From Hydractinia symbiolongicarpus (lineage: Eukaryota; Cnidaria; Hydrozoa; Anthoathecata; Hydractiniidae): a stretch of 64,000 bases of DNA. Under the pieces are notes generated by a model. The model was given only the letters and a program-made list of their open reading frames with translations. It was not told where the DNA came from and ran no database searches. Where the stretch lies: contig NC_079889.1 of the NCBI RefSeq assembly GCF_029227915.1, forward strand, positions 8,926,001 through 8,990,000. Direction: 5' to 3'. Shown one piece after another: positions 11,501-21,552 of this stretch. The position numbers and the translations under genes are program-made. Each line of letters starts with the position of its first letter. Position 1 is the first letter of the stretch.

Positions 11501-14117
11501 TTTAGGACAAACACATTAGTTACGCACCAGGGGATACATTAATTATGCAACAAAAACATAAACAAATATGGTGGCTAGGTTTGTTTTTAAAAAAGCGCTT
11601 AAATATGAAACTTCAAGAATTTGAGGCTTTTCTTGGAAAATGCGAGTCTGCTTGCTCCAGTGACATAAAAACTAAACGTCTAAAAACATCAAAGTTCTTA
11701 CTATTTGTGATTTCAAATCACCTTCAACCTCTAGCTTCTCTTTTCTTCTTCTAACTTTACTACTTTACTTCTAGCTCTAGCTACCACTTCTCACTTCATT
11801 TCTTGGACTTTTCTTTCTCTGAATTACTTTTTGCAATTTTTCAAGACGAAGGGGCTGTTTTCTTGTTGTTGCTTTTGTGTCGAGGGTTACCATTTTTCGG
11901 GAGTTAGCCGTTAAAATTTTCTCAGCAAATCAAGTTGCTTCATTTAGATCACATGATGTAAACAAAGTAAACCCGCTGGCAAATTGGATATAACTTTTTC
12001 GGAGACTTCAAAGGAAATTTCGGCTACATCAAAGGAAAATGAACACATCCACTTTGCCTGTCACAGACAGACGGACACACTCTCCGTATTATTATAACAG
12101 ATTACTATTGTTTCTCTTTATGTGTGTTTTACTAAGCATAAATAGCTAGCTTTAGTTATAGCTAAGTGTTCCCAGTTTAGATATATTTAACTGGGGGTCT
12201 TAGCTACTGTTAGCTAGCTAATTTAGCCTCTCCAAGTCCTGCTCTCTTATCCCATGGCTAGCTCTAACCTATGAATTATGTTGTTATTCCTTTTTTTTAA
12301 TATGTATAGCTAGCTAACTTAGTTTACCTATCTTAAACTTCTCTTCTTTTATGAGCAAAATCTTTCAAAGACTTAAACTTTGGACAGGATAGTAGGATGT
12401 ATTTTTCTAAGAGTATAATTATTTTCACATTTCCTGTAAACTTTACAAGGGGACCCAAGCAATTTTTTTCAGAATTTAAAGCATGTGTGTTAAGTTATTT
12501 TTTATTGTTTTGTTTCTGACATCCTGTTAAACTTTTGTCAGCCTACATGTAAAATTCCAGGTTATTTTTACAGGGGGTTGTAGACATTTGATTGGCAATT
12601 TTACGTGGGGTTATGACTTTATTTTAATTTATGAGAGGATGGTATGGTTGTTTGTGTTTTTGTTTATGTTGCAAACTGCTGCTTTTTAAAATTTTGTGTA
12701 AACTTTTGTGGGAAAAAGACCACATGCAATATACTGAAAGAACAAATTCACGTTTTTGTTAACGTTTTTGTTAAGAATTTTAAAATTGTAATAATAACTG
12801 TGTTTGGTGATAATGAAAACTTTTTTGTTTTTAATATTATATGAAATGCCTGATTTTTCTATGATTTGATGTGTTTCATAACCTTTTTGTGGAAGATTTA
12901 TGGGCAATGGCAATATAGGACATGCAAAAAATAGACTGATTTTTGTTGATTTGGATGTGCTCCTTAAAAACAAATCTGTTTTACATTTTGTATAAACTTT
13001 TGTGAGGACAGACCGTATATACACTCTGTTTTCCAAAAACAATATCTTTGTTGATTCAAATTTACTCCTTATTCATTTTTGACATTCACGTTTAAAATAT
13101 TTAGTAAAGGTCACTACAGATCATCGTACTCAGGAAAAAAATTTTGTATTCTTAACCTGTTCATTTTTACAATTTGTGTATATTTTTTGGGAACAGGATA
13201 GTATGTAATCGAAGAAATGATTTTCCAGATATAAATTTTATGTTTTTTGACACTTTGATTGAATTATTAAAGGTTTTTCACAAAGTAGAGATGTGTTATT
13301 TCTGACTTTATTATTTGTTGGTGTTGTACATGATTCTATACATTATTTTGATTATTATTTCAACCTCTATACATAATGATCTTTGTTGATTCAAGTTTAT
13401 TCTTTGCTCATTGATTTTTTGACATTTAGGTTTAAAATTGCTGGTAAAGGGCAGTATGTTTTAACTTTTTTAAGGGAGTACAACACCGAAAAAACTTGTG
13501 TTTTTTTTTATATTTTGTATAAATTCTTACCGGGCAGGACAACATACCGAAATGACTGATCCCTCTCTATTTATAAATTTGATGCATTCCAAATCGCAGT
13601 TTTTTGAAATTTTGAGTAATTTTTAATGAGTACAAGATACAAATACTGATTTTTGTTGAATCAGAAGTATTTCCTAGAACCATTCTTTTTTTACACTTTT
13701 GTGGAGAAAAAGTGTATGCAATATCATCAGAATAACTGATTTTGTTGCAAACTGTTTTTCTTTTTCACATTTTGGATTGAAATATTGCTATAAAGGGCAT
13801 ATATCAATAGACATATATATACCAAAATAATTAAATTCTGCAAACTTTGATTTTGTCGTTCACCTCTCATCTTTTATATTTTGATTAAACTTTTGAGGAA
13901 AATCATAGGAATTATTTAGAATATATATGTATTTTGTGTTGGAAATTTAGTGCAAAAATTGACGTAAAATGAACTGTTAAATTGATTGTTGTTGTTTTAA
14001 CATGAATTATGACTCAAACTTTGTTTTTGCATTTCTAATTTGACTAATTAGCCTAAAAATTTGCCAATTGGTTTTACACTCTGTTCTTTTTTATATATAT
14101 TTTATGTGAACATAGAA
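8574..14117 (+). mobile_element. Non-autonomous Helitron copy A (+), interrupted by copy B
   Basis: The 5' terminus reads A|TCTCTTATAATAATACGG followed by a GTCCGTCTGTCTG tract, typical of Helitron 5' ends. Bases 8574-9265 match, in inverse orientation, the 5' 690 bp of copy B. The copy resumes at 12102 exactly where B's own sequence continues (ttactattgtttctct). Its own 3' hairpin end is not visible; by about 14118 a new copy of the same family has begun, so the 3' end is lost. No Rep or helicase coding was found, so it must have been mobilised in trans. The 14117 limit is approximate. Confidence 0.75.
9266..12101 (-). mobile_element. Complete non-autonomous Helitron copy B (-), 2836 bp
   Basis: On the minus strand it starts TCTGTTATAATAATACGG (12101) and ends with a hairpin (GTGGATTTGTCCAC core) followed by CTAG (9269-9266). 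It sits between host A (9265) and T (12102), as Helitrons do. Removing it restores tttttaca|ttactattg, which is identical to the same place inside B itself; B therefore landed in another member of its own family. There are no long open frames. The interior holds degenerate repeats around a cacaaaa-ttacacaaaatgtaaa motif. Confidence 0.85.
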
Positions 14118-15057
14118 GTACACAAGTAAAGTTAGAAGCCACAAGAAGTTAATTCGAAAGTGAAGAGTGGAGCTAGAAGTAGTAAAGAAAAGTTAGAAGT
14201 AGAAAATGAAAGCTTGGGTTTAAAGTAGATTTGGATTCACAAATAGTAAGAACTTTTTAGATATTTTTAGACGTTATGTTTTTATGTCGCTAGAGTTACG
14301 TGTCAGGCAGACTCGCATTTGCCAGGAAAAAGTCACTTAAGGGCTTCAAGTTCTTTATATTTTACCGCGTTTTTTTTACACTTTTTTGCATAATTAATGT
14401 TATCAAACAAATGTGCTAGCGAAACTTTTGGTTTGTTGAACTTACTGCAAATGTCATAATTTTTATATTGCTATTGTTTCTCTTTATATGTGTTTTACTA
14501 AGCATAAATAGCTAGCTGGCGTCTTCCCAGTTTAACTATATTTAACTGGGTATCTGTCTTATCTAATGTTACCTTCAAGCTCCATATCTAAACCTAGCTA
14601 GCTAACTGATGATTAATGTTGTTATTTCTCTTTTAGCTATTTATATCCACCTTAGTAGTCAAACTTAGGGATCTTATTTGAGCTCGAATTATGATGTAAC
14701 AAGCCACAAAATCTTTTAAAGACTTATTGAACTTTTAGGGTAGTGTGAGGAAAAATTTTACTTTAAGAGGAATGATTTTGTAAAACTAAAGTGTGTGCGT
14801 TAATTGGAGTAAGTTTTATTGTTTTGTTGTTGACATCCTGTTAAACTTCTGTAAGCTCGCATGTAAATTACAAGGTTATATATTTTTACAAGGGTAGTGG
14901 TTGATATTTTTACAAAGGTTGTTGACATTTTTTGGGAAATTTACCTGGGTTTTTTACATTTGTGGTTAAAATTTCTCAGCAGAGAATAGTATGGTTGCCG
15001 ATTATATTGTTTGTGTTGCAAACTGCTGTTTTTTAAATGTTGTGTAAACGTGAATTT

Positions 15058-15798
15058 AGACGATAATAATACGCTAGGTGTGTCTGTCTGTGTGTCTGTG
15101 ACAGGCAAAGTGGATGTCTTCATTTTCCTTTGATGTTTCCGAAAAATGCATGTCTAATATGTTAAATTTTCTGACGTTACGACGCGACGAAAATAACACT
15201 ACTTCTACGTCAATATCCTATATTAAATTAATGAAGCCATTACAGTGCACCTAAAACTTTGAGGCCAAATAACTTGGAAACGAGGTGGTGACGTCAATGA
15301 TTTTTCACCGCGTGGGTAACTAGGGACCAACTAGGACCAATTTGGGTAATTTTCCCAGACCTGGGTCCCCGAATCCGTTTCGGAATGGACTGGTTGATGA
15401 CGTCATCGAAAAACCTTCAAATCCTAATATCTCTGCAACCGTTTGTCAAAAATACGCGATCCTATACATTTTCTTGATAAGCGTTTCAAGACCTATACAA
15501 TGAAGGCGGCAGGTATACAAATTTCTAAAAAAAAAATTTGGGGGGTTTGACTGGCCATTGCTGACATCAGCAAAATGTTAAAACACTTATGTCTCATTAA
15601 CTGCTTATCAAAAAGATATGATCATATACATTTTCTTGGTCAGCGTTTTAACATCTGCATAGTACAGGCAACGAATAAACTAAATTTCGCCAAATATTTT
15701 TGTAATTGCACTCCTGACGTCGGCAAAAAATCTAAAACAACCTACTTTTCCATTGTCCTTCTGCCTAAGTGGATTTTTCCACGGGCCTTATCGACTAG
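15058..15798 (+). mobile_element. Short Helitron derivative C (+), about 740 bp
   Basis: The start resembles the family 5' end (gataataatacg, then tgtctgtctgtgtgtctg and tgacaggcaaagtggatg). The end is intact: cctaagtggatttttccacg hairpin, gggccttatcgactag, then host T. The interior (about 15180-15720) is unrelated to copies A and B. The ends are shared with B but the cargo differs, as in a non-autonomous derivative. The open frame crossing its right end is incidental. The 5' boundary is uncertain because TC is not conserved. Confidence 0.65.
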
Positions 15799-15799
15799 T

Positions 15800-15823
15800 A
15801 ATAATAATAATAATAATAATAAC
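15800..15823. repeat. (TAA)n microsatellite at the Helitron C 3' junction
   Basis: About eight TAA units immediately after the terminal CTAG of element C. Confidence 0.85.
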
Positions 15824-16579
15824 AACTCTTTTTGGTTAAAAGACATGTTTCGTCTTGACTACAAGATATCGTTAGTTATATTAACATATGTGCAATTTTC
15901 TTTTTGTGGAAAAAAGACCACATGCAATATACTGAAAGAACACATTTTTGTGGAATTGGACTCCACTGAAGGCTGTTGTGTAAGCTAATGGCTGTTTTAT
16001 AGTTTGTATTAAAAACGTTTCTTGGGGAGAACTAAACTGTATGTGATGTCATTTTTGCTCATGGTTTAACGTTTTTGTTAACAATTTTAAAATTGTAGCA
16101 ATAACTGTGTTTGGTGATGATGAAAAAATTACTAATTGTTCTGACTGAAACTTTTTTGTTTTTTATATTTAATGAAATGCCTGATTTTTCTATAATTGGA
16201 TGTGTTTCATAACCTTTTTGTGGAAGATTTATGGTCAATGCAATATGGAACGTATGCTAAATGAGCTGATTTTTGTTGATTTGGATGAGCTCCTCAAAAA
16301 GTGATCTGTTTTACATTTTGTGTAAACTTATGTGATGACCTATCTTTTCCAAAAATAATATCCTTGTTGATTCGAAATTTACCCCTTCTAAGAAAATAAA
16401 AATTGTGTTCTTCACAAGTTAATTTTTATATTTTGTGTATATTTTTGGGGGACAGGATGGTATGCAACTGAATAAATGAATTTCCAGACACTTCTGATTG
16501 AAATATTAAAAGTTTTAACGTAATTTAACGTAATCACTTTATAAGATGTAAATATTTGAGATGTGTTATTTTGACTTTA

Positions 16580-16723
16580 CTAGTCGTTAGCCTGTGGAAA
16601 ATCCACGGGTTCGCCCGTCCTTTTTATACCGCATTGCGTGCTTCTCGCTATTGCGCAGCTAAGCTACCTTTTTGCGTGACAGACAGACAGACAGACAGAC
16701 GTATACGGGTATTATAATATAGA
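16580..16723 (-). mobile_element. 144-bp miniature Helitron D (-)
   Basis: On the minus strand it starts TCTATATTATAATACCCG followed by a GTCTGTCTGTC tract. It ends with the hairpin CCGTGGATTTTCCACAGG and CTAACGACTAG. It lies between host A and T. The related sequence at about 13300-13325 (gactttattatttgttggtg) is the same site without the insertion, confirming both ends. Confidence 0.85.
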
Positions 16724-16912
16724 TTATTATTGTTGGTGTTGTACATGATTCTATGCATTATTTTGATTAGTGTTTCATGCTCTACACATTGGAAGCAACG
16801 TGTCAACAAATTCTAGGAAAAAAATATTGTGTATTGACGGGTCCTGGCAGATGTCATCAAAATACAAGTTACGATTCTCATTTCCAATGTAGTCCTGCCT
16901 AAGTGGATTTTA

Positions 16913-17286
16913 CAGTGCAAATTAATAATCCTACTAGCTGAAGTCCCGTAGAAGAATCCACTGAATCTCTCATCGAGTCCATATGAGGAGTGCCAAATAA
17001 AAACATAGAACACAATAATTAGAATTTTTAAAAGTCACAATTTATTTATTATTCTATATCTATAACCACCGAAACAAAACGTCTAAGCATGCAACAATAA
17101 AAAAATAATAAAAGAGAAAAAAAACCCTGGGAATGAGGTTGCTCACAATCTGTATCATATTTATACCCGTTGAAACAAAACGTTTAAAAATATAAGCAGG
17201 TCCAACAACAAAGTAAAAATAAAATAAAATAAAAATGCAAAAGGTCTAACAAAACCGAAGGTGTCAAACAACGGTTATGTAAAAAG
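16913..17286. other. AT-rich spacer with a possible Helitron 3'-end relic
   Basis: At 16934 ctagctgaagtcccgtag followed by gaagaatccac resembles the reverse complement of another Helitron 3' end, but the hairpin is poor and no 5' end was found. Nothing else recognised. Confidence 0.35.
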
Positions 17287-17917
17287 TTAAAGGTACTGTT
17301 CGATTAAAAATCAACTAAAATTTTGACAAAAAATTCTTATTTGGAACTAATTTCTATAAAATAATTAAATAATTATTGGTTTTCTTTCCTAACACCAACT
17401 GAACAATATCTCATTCTTGTTTACAAAAAAAGCATGCGGTCTCTCGCTTCGATTGTTTATATGAATGGCGGATGATAGGCACTAAAGCGAGGCTGAAATA
17501 ATATGTCGCGTGTGACGTATTTACCTGGAGCGCGCCGAACTGACCAAAATAGATAAAACGTGGGCCAGGGCTGATATTTTATTATATGTTTAAAAATTTT
17601 GGTAATTTTACCCCCTGAATTGTGAAAGACCGCTTTTTATGAATTATTCATATGGAATTAAATAATCGAAGGCGAGAGATGTGTCTAGACCTTAAGGTAA
17701 ACACACACTGTGCTAATTCTGTACGAACCTAAGTAAGAAGCTTTCGCTAATAACACTTGAAGTTCAATATGACTTTACCCTTAGGGTTGCATAGTTGTTT
17801 CAGCTACTCTAAAGACAACCAATCAATAATTAAAAATTAGTTTCCTCTTCACTAGATGTCCCGCCACAGAGAGATTAGACTCAGATCGCACATTCAGTAA
17901 GGTTGAGAGGCAGAATA

Positions 17918-18079
17918 ATGTCGTGGTGCGCTGTTGTGAATTGCACTAACAACAGTCGAAAAAAACAGGATAAAATATTTTTTTCGCTGCTCAAGGATCC
18001 AAAAAAAAATCTTCCGTATAAGGAAAAACCAAAAGTCAGAGAAATATCTGAACGGAGGAAAGAAAAGGATGTTAAGTAG
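17918..18079 (+). pseudogene. THAP-type zinc-finger N-terminal fragment
   Basis: A 53-codon frame beginning MSWCAVVNCTNNS and continuing to IFFSLLKDPKKNLPY. This matches the start of THAP domains (CxxxxC pair, then F..PKDP). The later Cys/His pair and AVPTIF box are not visible. The frame ends in TAG next to possible donors (gttaagt at 18071, gtgagt at 18080), so it may be a decayed first exon. It sits inside the TTAA element and is probably a remnant of its transposase or accessory gene. Confidence 0.45.
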
Positions 18080-19511
18080 GTGAGTGGGGGCTGGTAACTA
18101 GGTGGTCGTTCGAAACTCTCTGTCATGGAGTGCCACCAAAGATGTTCACAGCGTACTCTTCAATAAAACCACCGCTCGGAATTCTTCGTGTTCCGTAATA
18201 CATTTTTTATCTGAAAAATATTACAATATTACTCAATCACACTCGCATCTAAGAATTACTCATAAAGGAGTAGAAACTTTTATACCATGTAATTGAAAAT
18301 ATTTAATAGAGTCCAGTCTTTTTCAGGAGAGGCGTGCGATCGCACGCGCACGCCTTGGCACACGCCTAAATCGTTTCAGGCGTGTGATTAATCGCACGCC
18401 TGAAAAATAAATATTGAGTTTTCAAAATGAACCTATAAAATCCATTTTGTAGCGTGCGATGGCAGCCCTCGAAATAATTTTTGGACAGTCATCAGACAAA
18501 ACGTCCGATAGATTTCCGTATTGGTCGGACACTTTTAGATCTCAGAAATTATTGAATAGTCCTGGTCCTTTTAATCCACGAGCAAGCCTTATCATAGCCA
18601 ACCTGACCATCCTAGCTAATTCACCGACTCCTGACTTAGTTAAAAGAACTACGTAGACATAAATCTCTTTTGCCTGGCCCCTTCGTCGTTGGTAACCAGG
18701 TCTTACACAAGAAATCCAGCCATGCGGTTCTTAACTAATGCGGAGGTGAACGCCGACGGAGCACGGATGAAGCAAGTCTGCAAAACTGCACTTACAGGCG
18801 GAATAGACATTTTATCATGGATTTAATTGTAGACAATTTCTTCATTTGACAAAATAATTGGAAACCATAGCAGGTCCGAATTTAATGGATTTTTTCTTTA
18901 TGCCTATAAAACCGAAACCCACGGGCGGTATAAATTTTTTTCTGTAAAAATTTTGTTAAAGTGTAGCTGAACTTTTTGAATGAATTTTGAAGTTTTATTT
19001 AAGCCACGTGGATAAAGATTTTTTTTAATTTGAAAACAAAGCATATTTTTGCCTATTTGCTTGTGAAAAATAAACAATAAATATAAAAATGACAGTATAG
19101 TCATGCATACTATTTCGGACATGTAGAAAAGGAAGTTAAGATTGAGAGGCGTAACATTCTTTGCACGTGCGTTTTACATCGCACGCGTTACTTGATTTAC
19201 ACGTGCGAATCATCGCACACCTACTCAAATATTCCTGAAAACGACTGAGAGTCTGTCTCGTGACAGCAAAAACATTCTACACTTCAGAGGGCATCCTCTC
19301 ACATTTAGGAGTAGGAGCAACAAGGTTTCCAATGTTATGTTCGTCTACGTCTTGAAAAGTCGGAACTAGCTCATCATTCGCTGTTCTTTCCGGCTCGAAT
19401 TGAAATCCTAGAACCTGCGAATTATTTTCATTCATTTCTATCTTCATGAAGAACTTTTTTAAACAAAGGAAAAAAATTATAAATAAACATTTAGTCGTTC
19501 GATGCGCAAGT

Positions 19512-19538
19512 CGGGGGGGGGGGAGGGGGGGGGGGGTT
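19512..19538. repeat. Poly-G tract
   Basis: Near-pure run of G with one A interruption inside the TTAA element. Confidence 0.9.
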
Positions 19539-19785
19539 CGCCTAATAAGAAGCCAGGTAACTACGTCACAAGCAAAAATGTGCTGAATAATGAATTGACC
19601 CAGTCCTTTTGCCGCGTTCGAAAGTTCGTGAAGATGGTAGGCTAGTGCAGCAAGATCAAAACAAACAAACGATGGTGCTAAGTATTGGATAAATCTTTGT
19701 TGTTTAAGAGTGCAATCTTCGTTATTTTTGATACTTAATGAAACAAAAGAAAAGATATTGTTTTTTAATCGGACAGTACCTTTAA

Positions 19786-21420
19786 ATTTGCTAAAACTAT
19801 ATACTTGCTAAGGTCATAGCGATCCAGCTATTGATAACAACAGGATTTATTAGTAGAGTATTGAAAAATGTATACCACATCAAAAACTTCTTCACATTTT
19901 AAATAATTCATAAAAGCAAATAGTGGAGTTTCCTATTCTCTCTGATAACATGCTTCGATAAAGTTTGAACGCATATAGACTTGTTTTGCTTGGCTTTTTA
20001 AGAAACGTATCTCAATTTGTACATGTAAACACATCGCAACTTTCCCTTTTCTTGATCCATGTTGTTTAGAAATAAATAAAAAAAAACTTACCGGTTGGAA
20101 TAGTTCAAAGTAAATACCAATATAATATCACACTAAAGTTGTACTGTTGTCTGTTTGGTATAAAATCTTCTTTTGAGGCAGTAACAGAGCGTCAAACTTT
20201 ATAAAGAGTCGAAGAAAGTATTCCCAAATGTTTTGAGAAAATCCTAGCGTTTCATTATTGTCTTTCAACAATGAAATTTGTCTTTAACATCATGGTAATG
20301 TTTATTCAAACTGTTCTTGTTTGTTTTTCAAAATCGAGTTTTAATAATGGCGTTCACATAGCTTGTTAGGTTGTGTATTTTGAATAAAGTAATGAATCCG
20401 ATTTGAGTTTGAGCAATGACTTTAATTTACCAATGCGTTTTTATCGTTTTAAGCTTGAATAAATTAACCATATGGTATTTGTCACAATCATTTTCACAAG
20501 ATAGCCTCTTCAGTCTCTATTGATACCATTATCGAACCATAAAGAACAAGAACCGCTCAACTATGATGTGAATCCTATTCTTATGTTTGCTGCTGAGCAG
20601 AGAGGATTTTATTTTCTGCAGTTAAATTTGTTTTTGAATTTGTTGTCGATTTTAACTCTTTCCGTATTTTAACGCAATTATTAACAAAAAAACAATAACT
20701 TAATGATGTGCATAACAATAAGTTTTAAGAACTTTCTTTATGTTCTCCATTTTATTTCCGTCGTTTGAATAAAATTAACAAATCGATTTGAAATAAATGT
20801 AATACTCCAGTGCGCAAAAGTATATTATCTATTGGTTAAACGACAAATTATTTAAATATTCAGGAAACAAATAAAACTCAAACGTATATTTATTTCACGA
20901 AACAGGGATGATTCTCTAAGATAAGATTAAATTATTGAAATAAAATTAAGAGAGAACATTACACTCTTTTCAGCTGGAAAAAGATTTAAAGGTCCCTCTC
21001 TAAAATGTCCGAGCATTTCTAATCGATAGCTCAAGATGTAAAACTATTCTAATCGTAATTTTATCCACTCATAAATTCATAATTTTATGAGCCGTGTAAA
21101 CAAAACTTTAATTGTTGCTAATGTTGACGAAAGAAACTTGATCCACTGCACAAAACACTCAACGAACCCTCAACTCCGAAAAATACTTGTACGCTACACT
21201 ATAAACCGGACAAGCTTACCCCTTTCCATACCCTCAATGCTTTGTGGAGTTGCTCAAACAATTCTGCTTTAGTTGAAAAGTTTAAACCATTGCCAAGGGG
21301 AAAAAGTTGGATACAGATGCTGTATCATCATTATAAAAGATACACATATTTTTCATGGTAGTTTGTTGCATTTTTTCAGACCAACACCGTGATGTTTTTA
21401 CATCAAGTAATATATAAAAA
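19786..21420. other. AT-rich intergenic region
   Basis: No coding motifs, RNA gene or repeat recognised. Open frames are shorter than 65 codons and unremarkable. Confidence 0.4.
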
Positions 21421-21552
21421 CTAGTCGTTAGCCCGTGGAGAATCCACAGGGTCGTCCGTCTTTAAATTAGACGCTATTTCATGTGACCCTTGCACGACAC
21501 TTTTCTTGCGGACCAGACAGAGAAAATACAGTTAATATTATAGGGAAATAGA
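21421..21552 (-). mobile_element. Miniature Helitron F (-), about 132 bp
   Basis: The 3' end on the minus strand is a hairpin (CTGTGGATTCTCCACGGG) followed by GCTAACGACTAG next to host A. The 5' end is probably TCTATTTCCCTATAATATT at 21552 next to host T, followed by a weak CTCTGTCTGG tract. Same 3' family as element D. Confidence 0.6.

Larger units (their letters stand above)
14118..16912 (+). mobile_element. Truncated Helitron copy E (+)
   Basis: From about 14118 the sequence again follows the copy A/B interior (agtaaagttagaag ... gcagactcgcattt ... ttggtttgttgaactt), so this is a 5'-truncated third copy in the + orientation. It is interrupted by Helitrons C and D. It breaks off at about 16912 within the 3' end, just after cctgcctaagtggattt, so the terminal hairpin and CTRR are lost. 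Boundaries are approximate. Confidence 0.65.
17291..19781 (+). mobile_element. TTAA-flanked TIR transposon (Kolobok- or piggyBac-like), 2491 bp
   Basis: Both ends carry AGGTACTGTYCGATTAAAAA in inverted orientation, directly flanked by TTAA (17287-17290 and 19782-19785). A second inverted pair lies inside (gtgtgacgtatttacctgg near 17510 and its complement near 19552-19573). TTAA duplications are known for piggyBac and Kolobok elements. The THAP-like fragment inside favours Kolobok, some members of which encode THAP domains; this is inference. No complete transposase is visible. Confidence 0.72.

Noticed and set aside
8574-12101. A single large inverted-repeat (foldback) transposon
   Set aside because: The arms are the 5' regions of two Helitrons in opposite orientation; ends and empty site fit nested insertion better.
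12686-13042. 118-codon minus-strand frame in Helitron A
   Set aside because: Lies in the degenerate repeat interior; a related stretch in copy B reads differently; no motif.
15575-15988. 137-codon + strand frame
   Set aside because: Crosses the 3' end of Helitron C and contains a run of asparagines from the TAA microsatellite; not a gene.
17291-19781. P-element classification
   Set aside because: P elements also have THAP, but their 8-bp target duplications are not seen; TTAA is present instead.
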